The notes under the pieces are model-generated. The model had not been told where the DNA came from. It did not search any database and worked only from the letters and a program-made list of their open reading frames with translations. A program made the translations under genes and the position numbers. 64,000 nucleotides of DNA. Source: Bin87 sp965197635. GTDB lineage: Bacteria > Chloroflexota > Dehalococcoidia > Lucifugimonadales > UBA3495. Positions within the stretch are counted from its first letter, which is position 1; each line of letters begins with the position of its first letter. The stretch spans positions 1,302,001 through 1,366,000 of the forward strand of contig OZ240218.1 in assembly GCA_965197635.1 (NCBI GenBank). The letters run 5' to 3'. Positions 17,733 through 25,503 of the stretch are shown here, piece after piece.

Positions 17733-18389
17733 ATGGACCCCCAGCGCTTTCCGCCGGAGTTCTTCCAGCGGGAAGACGAAAGCAACGACGCCGACTTTTA
17801 TACGATGCCCCGGTTGGTGGTGCATATTGACGACGGGGCCATCGTTGCGGTGGGCCGACTGTTTCAACAGCTGATACCGGAGAACGCCGAGGTTCTGGAC
17901 CTGATGAGCAGCTGGCGGACGCACTGGCCGGAGGAACATCCTCGCCAACGTATCGTGGGCCTGGGCATGAACGCCACGGAGATGGCAGACAACCCACAGC
18001 TGAACGAATACCTGCTGAAGGACGTCAACGTTGACCCGTCGTTGCCCTTCGACGACGCTTCCTTTGATGCCGTGGTGATCACCGTGTCGGTGCAATACCT
18101 GACGCAGCCGGTGGTGGTTTTCGCCGAGGTGTCGCGCATCCTGCGGCCCGGCGGAGTCTTCATCGTAACCTTCTCCAACCGCTGCTTCCCCACCAAGGCG
18201 GTGCGCGTCTGGCGTTCCGCCAACGATGAGGACCACATCGAACTGGTGGCGTCATATATGCAGCACGCCGGCGGGTTCAACGGCGTGCGCGGCGGCCTCG
18301 CCAACCCCGACATGGCGCCGCCGGGCGACCCGCTGTTCGCCGTGTTCGCCTACAAGGAAACCGCCGACGAAGGCGGTGATGGCGAGTGA
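17733..18389 (+). CDS. SAM-dependent methyltransferase (class I)
   Basis: About 218 residues. The Rossmann-like core shows AEVLDLMSSW at the position of motif I (weak, lacking the usual GxG), then IVGLGMNATEMADN, LPFDDASFDAVVITVSVQYL (motif IV-like) and the post-motif RILRPGGVFIVTFSNR, typical of ubiE-like methyltransferases. The substrate is unknown. AGGAGG at 17715-17720 stands 12 bases before ATG 17733, so a TTG at 17727 (6-base spacing) may be the true start. The next gene (NYN domain) follows after 34 bases. Confidence 0.78.
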   Translation: MDPQRFPPEFFQREDESNDADFYTMPRLVVHIDDGAIVAVGRLFQQLIPENAEVLDLMSSWRTHWPEEHPRQRIVGLGMNATEMADNPQLNEYLLKDVNVDPSLPFDDASFDAVVITVSVQYLTQPVVVFAEVSRILRPGGVFIVTFSNRCFPTKAVRVWRSANDEDHIELVASYMQHAGGFNGVRGGLANPDMAPPGDPLFAVFAYKETADEGGDGE

Positions 18390-18423
18390 TACACTGGAAA
18401 CGAGATTTCGCAGAGGTATCGCA

Positions 18424-19053
18424 ATGAGCGGTGTTTTTGTTTATTGGGACAATTCCAATATCTATCACGAAGCGCAGAGGATTGCCGAAGAGAGAGACGT
18501 CACTCCCGGCGCTCGTTACCTGGTGCGCATACACTTTGACAATATGCTGCGCTTGGCCCACGCCGACCGACCCGTAACCAAAGCTATGGCCGCAGGCTCG
18601 GTTCCTCCTGAGATGCGGCAATTGTGGAATCGAATGGAAAACAGCGGCGTGGAGGTGCATCAATACGATCGTGGCGACAGAGATCGCGGTGAGCAGGAAA
18701 CTCCGGACCAGTGGTTACAATTGCGTATGCTGGAAGACGGTTGGGATTACAACGGTGACGTGGGGACGGTGGTGCTGTTGACCGGTGACGGAGCCGGGTA
18801 TGAGGAAGGGCGGGGTTTTCACCGTACACTGGAGCGGATGCACCGGCGAGGCTGGAAGATTGAGGTTCTGTCCTGGTTCCATTCCTGTCGACGGGCGATG
18901 CGGCAGTGGGCGGAAACCAACGGCATTTTTGTGCCACTGGACGACTATTATCAGTCCATAACATTCAGAGAGCCGTCTCGACCCGGTCATGAGTTGGCTA
19001 ATGCGCGCGATGCGATACCATTGGATTTGGCGCGGCGCGAGATGGCGCAATAA
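18424..19053 (+). CDS. NYN-domain (LabA/PIN-like) putative ribonuclease
   Basis: A 209-residue protein of the NYN/LabA type. VFVYWDNSNIYHEAQ near the N-terminus supplies the first Asp-Asn pair, ETPDQWLQLRMLED is the middle acidic helix, and TVVLLTGDGAGYEEGRGF carries the ground-state Asp and glycines. The domain is related to PIN nucleases and is predicted to cut RNA. A TGATACACT extended -10 candidate lies near 18386. The C-terminal tail (EPSRPGHELANARDAIPLDL) is of unknown fold. It precedes a Uma2 gene on the same strand. Confidence 0.82.
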   Translation: MSGVFVYWDNSNIYHEAQRIAEERDVTPGARYLVRIHFDNMLRLAHADRPVTKAMAAGSVPPEMRQLWNRMENSGVEVHQYDRGDRDRGEQETPDQWLQLRMLEDGWDYNGDVGTVVLLTGDGAGYEEGRGFHRTLERMHRRGWKIEVLSWFHSCRRAMRQWAETNGIFVPLDDYYQSITFREPSRPGHELANARDAIPLDLARREMAQ

Positions 19054-19072
19054 CGACGACAAGGGCATCGTT

Positions 19073-19630
19073 ATGACCACCGCCAAGCCAAAACTGCTTA
19101 CCGCCGATGACCTGCTCCGCTTGTACAGCCAGGGAGTGCGGGGGGAACTAATCCGGGGGATGCTGCACGAGACGATGCCAACTGGTTTCAAACACGGCAA
19201 AGTAGCGATGCTACTAGGGTCCAAGTTCGTTACCCACGTTGAGCGGGCCTGCTTGGGCCATGTTATCGGTTCTGATGCCGGCGTGCTGCTGGAGAGAAAC
19301 CCGGACACAGTTCGGGAGCCGGACCTGGCCTACGTTTCCGCGGAGCGACTGCCGCTTGACGCCGACGTGGACGGTTACTGCCCGGTAGCTCCAGATCTTG
19401 TGGTGGAGATCAAATCTCCCAGCGACTCGGAACGGGAGGTTGACGATAAGGCCGCCATGTGGCTGAGTCACGGCGTTCGGATGGCGCTGGTGATAAACCC
19501 GGAAACCGGCACGATACGCGTGCGGCAGCCCAACCTGCCGACGGTTGTCCTCACCGTGGACGACACGCTGGACGGCGGCGAGGTCCTGCCGGGGTTCAGC
19601 TGCCCGGTTCGGGAGATACTGGGGAGTTAG
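19073..19630 (+). CDS. Uma2-family (DUF820) putative endonuclease
   Basis: A 185-residue Uma2 protein: LTADDLLRLYSQGVRGELI, GVLLERNPDTVREPDLAYVS (the PD position) and APDLVVEIKSPSDSEREVDDK, a clear E-x-K element of the PD-(D/E)xK fold, then MWLSHGVRMALVINPETG. Catalytic residues therefore look intact. ATG 19073 was chosen over an upstream in-frame start that overlaps the NYN gene. Its stop overlaps the convergent ridA stop by four bases. Function remains unknown. Confidence 0.86.
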   Translation: MTTAKPKLLTADDLLRLYSQGVRGELIRGMLHETMPTGFKHGKVAMLLGSKFVTHVERACLGHVIGSDAGVLLERNPDTVREPDLAYVSAERLPLDADVDGYCPVAPDLVVEIKSPSDSEREVDDKAAMWLSHGVRMALVINPETGTIRVRQPNLPTVVLTVDDTLDGGEVLPGFSCPVREILGS

Positions 19631-20091
19631 TCGGCCACTTCCAGGATCATTTCCACTTCCACCGGGGCCGGTCGGGGCAGGGCGGCCATGCCCACGGCGG
19701 AACGGGCGTGCCGGCCGTTTTCACCGTACCGGTCCACCAGCAGGTCGGAAGCGCCGTTGCCCACCAGGGGCTGGTCGCTAAACTCCGGGTCGCTGTTGAC
19801 CATCACCAGCGGCTTGCAAACTCGCTGCACTTTGTCCAAATCGCCGATGATGCTCTTGGCAGCAGACAAACAGTTGACGGCGCACTGGCGGGCGGCGGCG
19901 TAACCCTCGTCAACCGAAACCTCGCGTCCCAGCTTGCCCGTGGCGGCCATGCGGCCGTCGGGCAGACGGGGCACATTGCCTGATACGAAAACCAGGTTGC
20001 CGGCGCGGACGGCAGGGACAAAGTTGCCGATGGAGGGATTTGGTTCGGTTACTTCCAGGCCCAGGTTGGCGAGTTTGCGTTCTACTTCCAT
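19627..20091 (-). CDS. RidA-family protein (YjgF/YER057c/UK114)
   Basis: The 154-residue protein belongs to the longer RidA subgroup (LVFVSGNVPRLPDGRMAATG, GYAAARQCAVNCLSAAKSII, HARSAVGMAALPRPAPVEVE). Family enzymes hydrolyse reactive enamine/imine intermediates formed by PLP enzymes. The key Arg of active RidA is matched by HARSAVGMAALP, where the Arg lies three residues before the Gly-Met, so activity is plausible. AGGAGG precedes the ATG. It stands alone, convergent with a Uma2 gene and followed upstream by repeats. Confidence 0.85.
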   Translation of the reverse strand: MEVERKLANLGLEVTEPNPSIGNFVPAVRAGNLVFVSGNVPRLPDGRMAATGKLGREVSVDEGYAAARQCAVNCLSAAKSIIGDLDKVQRVCKPLVMVNSDPEFSDQPLVGNGASDLLVDRYGENGRHARSAVGMAALPRPAPVEVEMILEVAD

Positions 20092-20132
20092 GTGTTGCTG
20101 CCTCCTGTGACGATGGACAATTGTTGCGGCGT

Positions 20133-20160
20133 GTAGGGGCGACGCATGCGTCGCCCCTAC
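20133..20160. repeat. Perfect 28-bp palindrome
   Basis: GTAGGGGCGACGCA is followed directly by its exact reverse complement. The outer arm TAGGGGCGA is shared with the hairpin at 17639-17664 and marks a small family of intergenic palindromes. Confidence 0.65.
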
Positions 20161-20174
20161 GTGGTCGCCGGCCG

Positions 20175-20288
20175 ATAACTGTTCAGAGTTGAGGGGATCT
20201 GAGGCTCATTCGGCCCGTTCCCAACGGCCGGTCCAGCACAGAATGTCCACCGCAAACCAACCCTGTCCCCTCAAACGTGAACAGTTAC
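20175..20288. mobile_element. IS66-derived MITE with 8-bp target duplication
   Basis: A 114-bp element bounded by inverted repeats: left ATAACTGTTCAGAGTTGA... (20175-20196), right end (20267-20288), whose reverse complement starts GTAACTGTTCACGTTTGA. It is flanked on both sides by GCCGGCCG (20167-20174 and 20289-20296), an 8-bp direct repeat as IS66 transposases make. The left end agrees in 20 of 22 bases with the left end of the IS66 element at 40393. It has no coding capacity. Its right end supplies the TAA stop of nadE. Confidence 0.85.
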
Positions 20289-22054
20289 GCCGGCCGGTAG
20301 CGATTGACAATTGGTAGCCGCCGGTCCTTGCCAAAGGCGCGGGGCGTGATTTTCACGCCGGGAGGAGCCTGCCGTCGCTTGTATTCGTTGCGGTCCACGG
20401 CAGTGATCACCTGCCGCACCCAATCGGGCTGGTGCCCCATGGCGACCATTTCGGCATACCCGTAGTCGTCCTCCACGTATGCCTTGATGATGGGGTCAAG
20501 CAGGTCGTAGGGAGGCAGCGTATCCTGGTCGGTCTGGTCGGGGCGCAACTCGGCGCTGGGCGGTTTGTCCAGCACGGCCTGGGGGATCAACGGACGCCGA
20601 TTTCCTGACAAATCCGTGGCGGTGCGGGCGTTGCGCCACCGGCAAAGCTCGTACACCAGCGTCTTGGGCACGTCTTTCAACACGGCGAATCCGCCGGCCA
20701 TGTCGCCGTACAGCGTGGCGTAGCCCATAGCCATCTCGCTCTTGTTGCCGGTGGTCAGCACCAGCCAGCCAAACTTGTTGGAAATAGTCATCAGGACGTT
20801 GCCCCGGATGCGGGCCTGCACGTTCTCCTCCGCGACGTTGGCCTCGGTGCCGGCGAAATGGTCGGCCAGCATCTGGGCAAAGGCGTGATGCGCCGGCTCG
20901 ATAGGAATACGCCACAGGCTGATGCCCAGGTTGTCAGCCAGTTCCTGGGAGTCGGCGACGCTGCCCTCCGAGGAATAACGCGAAGGCATGGTGACGCCCA
21001 CCACGTTTTCCGCGCCCAGGGCGTCCGCGGCCACCGTGGCGGTGAGGGCGGAGTCGATGCCGCCGGAGAGTCCCACCAGCGTCCGGGCGAAGCCGGATTT
21101 GCGAACGTAGTCGCGGGTGCCCACCACCAGGGCCTGGTACACCTCCTCGGTTTCTTCCAGCGTCCGGCAGCGGGACGGAGCAACTGCGGTCCGGCGATCC
21201 GACGGGCGATGCTGGGATACGGTGGTCACGTGGGCCGGCCCCACTTCGTTCAGGATCTGCGGGTTTTCCTTGCGGGCGCGTGGGTCCCGCAAACGCTGAC
21301 GGAACACTGCCTCCACTTCCAGGTCGGCCACGATAAGGCGATCTTCGAAGGCAGGGCCGCGCGCGATGATCGATCCGTCAGGGGAGCAGATGATACTCGC
21401 TCCATCGAAGACCAACTCGTCCTGGCCGCCCACGGTATTGAGATAGGCCACGAACACGCCGTGGTCGGCGGCGCGGGTGGAGATCATGCGCTCGCGTTGG
21501 CTGGCCTTGCCGGCATGAAAGGGCGACGCATTTATGTTGACGATCACCTCGGCGCCGGCGTCGCGCTGCACGGCGATGGGGCCGATGGGATACCAGATGT
21601 CCTCGCAGATGCCCACGCCCACGGGGGTGCCGTTGATGACGTACACCGGGCACTCCTCGCCCCGGCGAAAGTAGCGGTCTTCGTCGAACACCCCGTAGTT
21701 GGGCAGGTACATCTTGTGGTACCAGTCCAGGATGCGACCGTCGTTTATTATCGCGGCCGCGTTGGCGACGTCGTTTTGGCCCGTCAACACGCCGGGGCTA
21801 CCCACGATGGCGGCGATTCCCCGGGTGGCGGCGGCAATGCGCTGCACGGCGGTGACGCTGTCGGCCAGAAAGGACGGCTTGAAGAGCAGGTCTTCGGGAG
21901 GATAGCCGGTGACGGCCAGCTCGGGAAACGCTACCAAGTCGGCGTGGGCGGCTCGCGCCTCGTCGATCTGCTCAATGATGCGAGCGGTGTTGCCGGGAAT
22001 GTCGCCGACGGTCGGGTTGAACTGGGCCAGAGCCAGCCGGAGGATGCGCTGCAT
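20285..22054 (-). CDS. nadE: Glutamine-dependent NAD+ synthase
   Basis: Final step of NAD synthesis: amidation of deamido-NAD with ammonia from glutamine. The 589 residues hold an N-terminal nitrilase-type glutaminase with the Glu-Lys-Cys triad (AFPELAVTGYPPEDLL, WYHKMYLPNYGVFDE, VGVGICEDIW). The synthetase domain follows with its PP-loop LVGLSGGIDSAL (about 365) and TTGNKSEMAMGYATLYGDMAGG (about 460). ATG 22054 was chosen because homology begins with MQRILRLALAQFNP. A 66-residue upstream extension is unlikely. TATAAT lies 6 bases before the ATG, suggesting a leaderless mRNA. The stop codon is contributed by the MITE at 20175-20288. Confidence 0.94.
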   Translation of the reverse strand: MQRILRLALAQFNPTVGDIPGNTARIIEQIDEARAAHADLVAFPELAVTGYPPEDLLFKPSFLADSVTAVQRIAAATRGIAAIVGSPGVLTGQNDVANAAAIINDGRILDWYHKMYLPNYGVFDEDRYFRRGEECPVYVINGTPVGVGICEDIWYPIGPIAVQRDAGAEVIVNINASPFHAGKASQRERMISTRAADHGVFVAYLNTVGGQDELVFDGASIICSPDGSIIARGPAFEDRLIVADLEVEAVFRQRLRDPRARKENPQILNEVGPAHVTTVSQHRPSDRRTAVAPSRCRTLEETEEVYQALVVGTRDYVRKSGFARTLVGLSGGIDSALTATVAADALGAENVVGVTMPSRYSSEGSVADSQELADNLGISLWRIPIEPAHHAFAQMLADHFAGTEANVAEENVQARIRGNVLMTISNKFGWLVLTTGNKSEMAMGYATLYGDMAGGFAVLKDVPKTLVYELCRWRNARTATDLSGNRRPLIPQAVLDKPPSAELRPDQTDQDTLPPYDLLDPIIKAYVEDDYGYAEMVAMGHQPDWVRQVITAVDRNEYKRRQAPPGVKITPRAFGKDRRLPIVNRYRPA

Positions 22055-22060
22055 TGGCGT

Positions 22061-22107
22061 ATTATAGCGCAGCCAAGCCAGGGGCCGGGGTTGGTTCCTG
22101 ATATAAT
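22061..22107. promoter_or_regulatory. Divergent -10 elements between nadE and the MFS gene
   Basis: On the minus strand TATAAT (22066-22061) ends 6 bases before the nadE start codon. On the plus strand TGATATAAT (22099-22107) is an extended -10 facing the MFS gene at 22238. Neither has a convincing -35. The spacing makes nadE a leaderless candidate. Confidence 0.45.
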
Positions 22108-22237
22108 CGCCGGGCATTCGGGTCGGGTTCTGGAAACGCCGGCCAGTGGGCCGACGTGATCTCGTGAACTTCCTGTCCGCTTCTCCGCGTCGCCGGTTTT
22201 TCCGGTTCCGCGTCCTTGACCAATACCCCGCCGTCTG

Positions 22238-23572
22238 ATGCGCGGACTTCAAACCCGCACGGCGCGGGCTGCCCCCTTTTATTACGGGTGGGTCATCCTC
22301 GGCCTGTCCGGTATTGTGTCATGCTCGTCCCGGCCCCTGATGTCAGTGGCGGTGTTGACGGTGTTCGTGGTGCCCATGTCCGAGCAGTTTGGCTGGACGC
22401 GGGCCCAGGTTGCCGGAGCGGTCAGCCTGGGCGGAGTGATAGCGGTGGTGGCCGCGCCGCTGGTGGGGCCGGTCCTGGACCGGTACGGCTCGGGCATGGT
22501 GGTGGGCATATCGTCGGGTATTGCCGGGCTGTGCGCGGTGGCATTGGGAGCGGTCAACCAGATCTGGCTGTTCTACCTGGTGTACGTCCCGGGACGGGCA
22601 ACGTTCGCCAGCCCGTTGGAATTGGGGACGTCGGTGGCGGTGAGCAACTGGTTCATTCGCCGCCGGCCCTTTGCCCTGGCTCTCAACCACGTCTCGCAGG
22701 GTTCGGGACTGGCGGTGATGCCGCTGGTGGCCCAGGCCATCATCGGGGTGTGGAACTGGGAAACGGCGTGGTACGCGCTGGGGGTCTGGACCATTGCTGT
22801 GGGCGTTGTGCCGGCGATGCTGCTGATGGCACGACGCCCGGAGGATCTTGGGCTGGAACCCGACGGCGGCGGCGGGAACACGTCTGCGGGACCGAGAACG
22901 GCCTCCGGGCGGCGGCCCCAGAACGTCACCGACGAGATCAACTTCACCCTGCGCCAGGCCATGCGGACCCGCGCCTTCTGGCTGATGATGCTGTTTGCCT
23001 TCGCTGGGTTCATCGTGCAAGCGGGCGTGTCGTTGCACCAGGTGCCGCACTTCGTGGATCAGGGAGTGCCGCCGTCGGTAGCGGTGTGGACGGCCAGCAC
23101 CTTCGCCATATCGCAGGTTCCGTCGAGCATCCTGTGGTCGGCCATGGCCCAGCGCGTCGCCGACCGTTTCGTCATGCCGTCGGCGGGATTGGTGGTGGCC
23201 GCTGGCGCGATCACAACGGCATTCGCCAGCGGCATCGCGGTGGGAGTGCTGGGGGCGTTCATCCTGGGGTTCGGCGTGGGCGGCCTGCACATGATTGCCC
23301 GTCTCACCTGGGCGGATTACTTCGGACGGCTGCACCTGGGTGTGATCAGGTCATGGGGCCTGGCGGCGCAGGTAGGCGGACAGGCGCTGGGGCCGATGGC
23401 GGCCGGCATGGCAGTGGACCGGGTGGGCAGCTACGAAGGAGCGTTCCTCGCCTTCGGCATCAACCTGGCAGTGGTATCGCTGCTGATGATTACGGCGACG
23501 CGGCCGGGGCGGGAGGCGGCCGGGGGTGGGCAGCAGATTGAGGGCGGGACTGCCGAGCCCGGGGAGCGTTAG
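22238..23572 (+). CDS. MFS transporter
   Basis: A 444-residue major facilitator with about twelve hydrophobic segments in two halves separated by a charged loop near residues 205-235 (RRPEDLGLEPDGGGGNTSAG). The first half has the loop GPVLDRYGSGMVVG in the place of the MFS signature G-x-x-x-D-R-x-G, and the second AQRVADRFVMPSAG. It resembles the oxalate/formate and monocarboxylate (OFA/MCT) branch, but the substrate is unknown. The start is ATG 22238. It ends overlapping the convergent DUF3226 gene by four bases. Confidence 0.85.
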   Translation: MRGLQTRTARAAPFYYGWVILGLSGIVSCSSRPLMSVAVLTVFVVPMSEQFGWTRAQVAGAVSLGGVIAVVAAPLVGPVLDRYGSGMVVGISSGIAGLCAVALGAVNQIWLFYLVYVPGRATFASPLELGTSVAVSNWFIRRRPFALALNHVSQGSGLAVMPLVAQAIIGVWNWETAWYALGVWTIAVGVVPAMLLMARRPEDLGLEPDGGGGNTSAGPRTASGRRPQNVTDEINFTLRQAMRTRAFWLMMLFAFAGFIVQAGVSLHQVPHFVDQGVPPSVAVWTASTFAISQVPSSILWSAMAQRVADRFVMPSAGLVVAAGAITTAFASGIAVGVLGAFILGFGVGGLHMIARLTWADYFGRLHLGVIRSWGLAAQVGGQALGPMAAGMAVDRVGSYEGAFLAFGINLAVVSLLMITATRPGREAAGGGQQIEGGTAEPGER

Positions 23573-24213
23573 CGGAAAAGGCGGGTAAGCCAGGTCAGGA
23601 AACGCTGGGAGAGGGGGCCGCTGACTTCCAGATCCCGGGCTCCGATAGCCAATCCCATTTGCCTGGGATCTTCGCGGGTCGCGAGCCAAGCGTATATTTG
23701 GGCGCGTAGATTTTTGGTTTCCGCGAATTTGCGCTCCGTATAAGGGATTTGATTGACGTAGCGGCGGGATAGAGGCCAGACCCTATCCGTGGCCGGGATC
23801 ATTTGGGATACGAAACTTTCCAATTCGCCCGTGGAAATATTGTCCGGCATTATCCAGATACCCACCCGGGGAATATCGCCATCGGGGTTCTCCGGGATGA
23901 TGACACCATTGGGGTCGGGCGTTGCAGGAATTGGGGATATGGTCTTTGCCGCGTTTTGGATTTGGTCGCAAACCCGGTTCCAAGTATTGAGCGCGTGAGT
24001 GTCCGCATCTACTACAACCCCGACGGCGGGACGGCCGGGTTCATCGATGTGGTCGCGGATACTTGGCAGAACATTCTCTATGCCCTGGTAGTCTTTGATA
24101 GCGAATTCCAGTGTGCGGTCCCAGCGCTCTGACAAATGTCTTATGACGTGCTTATCATCCTCTCCTTCAACCAGCAAAAGTGAGTCGAAGGGGCGCGGGT
24201 TGAGGTTAATCAT
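23569..24213 (-). CDS. DUF3226 (TOPRIM-type) protein
   Basis: A 214-residue protein with the TOPRIM opening SLLLVEGEDDKHVIRHL (Glu near residue 16), the VGVVVDADTHALNTW segment with the D-x-D pair, and the DUF3226 signature GIWIMPDNISTGELESFV. TOPRIM residues are intact, so a nuclease or nucleotide-processing function is possible. Its natural partner is an AAA ATPase, and the gene begins three bases after the stop of such a gene, which is badly frameshifted here. The effector therefore seems to have outlived its controller. Confidence 0.8.
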   Translation of the reverse strand: MINLNPRPFDSLLLVEGEDDKHVIRHLSERWDRTLEFAIKDYQGIENVLPSIRDHIDEPGRPAVGVVVDADTHALNTWNRVCDQIQNAAKTISPIPATPDPNGVIIPENPDGDIPRVGIWIMPDNISTGELESFVSQMIPATDRVWPLSRRYVNQIPYTERKFAETKNLRAQIYAWLATREDPRQMGLAIGARDLEVSGPLSQRFLTWLTRLFR

Positions 24214-24216
24214 TGA

Positions 24217-25439
24217 TCAGCGCACCTCAATCCCATATTTCGATATGTTCTCCAACCGGGATTCATCATAGGTGATAGCCCGAAGGCCAGCGGGCGGCCG
24301 CTCGATGCGGACCAGCAAGCCCTCAACATCCTCCAGTTCGTTGGCCGCCTCCGCGAATCCGGTGACGCAGTCCCAACTGTGAGTGGTGGCCAGCACCTGG
24401 ACGTTGTTGCGCTGGGCGGTTTGCAGGACCATCTTCCAGAACTTGGCCTGGACGGTGTGGTGGATGCCGTTTTCGGCTTCGTCGATGAGGAGGAAGCCGT
24501 CAGCACTGTTGGCTAGGGCAAGAGCGATGGAGAACATACGCACAGCACCATCTCCCAGTGTACGCATTGGGACTGGGTATTCTTGGCCTTTTACTTTCGC
24601 CATAATCCGCCTTCGATGGATTTGTCCCAGTTGAGCAGGCGGATCCAGCGGTGCTACACGTTCAACCAAAACGTCCACGATCAGGTTAAGCGCCTCGACC
24701 GCACGGTCTTCATGAGTGGTTAAAGCCACCTCGTTCCAATACAGTTGAACAATCTGATCGTTTGGAACATTAGGACCCAGACTATTGTGGCGAACCGCCT
24801 TCGGACGGTTAGTTACACTCTCTCCGAACTTTGATGAAAGCCCGATGTTCCCAATAGCACCGCTCAGATAGGGGAGACGGTATCAGGCTCCGTCCTATCT
24901 CGTCGGTAGAACGTTCTGAGATGGAGATCGTATTGCCATTGTCGCCAACTGGTCCGATCGAAATAATAGATGTTTGTCCGACCACGCGCCAGTCTTCTCG
25001 GCATCTCCCCCAGGGCTGGCCCTGGCGAAACCAGTTCCGTAAAAGGCTCGGCTCCTGATGGCCTCCGCCGGCGAGCAACCCGATCCCGCACCGCTCCAGC
25101 ACCGTCGTCTTAGGACCCCCACGCCGTGAAAGCCCGGCCAGCAGCGTTACCCGGCCCGTAGCCATTGTCGTGGTATCGTCAGTCCGTCGTCGACTATGCC
25201 GCGCTTTCAGCAAACGAGTCTCCCTTTCCTATCAAGACGCTATCGATCGCGCCAATGACGCCCCGGTCGGCCCAAATCCGCACCGCGTCCAGCACCGTCG
25301 TCTTGCCCACGCCGTTTTTGCCGGCCAGCAGCGTTACCCGGCCCAAGCGCGGTATCGTCAGTTCGTCGATGCCGCGGAAGTTTTTGATTACCAGGCTGGG
25401 GAGGTGCAGGGACTGGTCGGGTGGCTTTGTGTCGGGCAT
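24217..25439 (-). pseudogene. Fragmented AAA ATPase, partner of the DUF3226 protein
   Basis: The intact N-terminus (25194-25439) has LVIKNFRGIDELTIPRLGRV and Walker A LLAGKNGVGKTTVLDAVR, then stops. The next part (about 24809-25180) repeats the Walker A stretch in damaged form (GRVTLLAG...KTTVLERC) and wanders through three frames (for example LARGRTNIYYFDRTSWRQWQ). The C-terminal part (24217-24729) is again clean: RTLGDGAVRMFSIALALANS, Walker B FLLIDEAENGIHHTVQAKFW and VLATTHSWDC. The sequence shows a partial duplication of about 90 bp around Walker A plus several frameshifts. ATPase function is very unlikely. It is of the AAA_15/AAA_21 type seen in defence modules. Confidence 0.75.
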
Positions 25440-25449
25440 GGTTTACCGT

Positions 25450-25475
25450 CCTTCGACAGGCTCAGGACGAGCGGG
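25450..25475. repeat. Dispersed short repeat, CTTCGACAGGCTCAGGAC type
   Basis: CCTTCGACAGGCTCAGGACG followed by AGCGGG lies between uvrA and the AAA pseudogene. Related copies sit at 50499-50521 (inside the IS256 transposase gene) and 57267-57289. This repeat family is common in intergenic DNA of many environmental bacteria. Confidence 0.6.
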
Positions 25476-25503
25476 TGGGTGCGGCGAGGTTAGATAGGTT
25501 CGC

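Noticed and set aside
20858..22159. 433-codon open frame on the plus strand opposite nadE
   Set aside because: It is antisense to a clear NAD synthase and has no recognisable motifs; high third-position G+C opens long shadow frames here. The same applies to 57593-58726 opposite the PrpD-like gene, 26314-27495 and 27496-28431 opposite uvrA, 30371-31537 opposite accC, and 39005-40372 opposite the amidase.
22055..22252. 66-residue N-terminal extension of NadE
   Set aside because: The extension is Arg/Asn-rich, unlike any NAD synthase, and the family N-terminus starts exactly at MQRILRLALAQFNP (22054).
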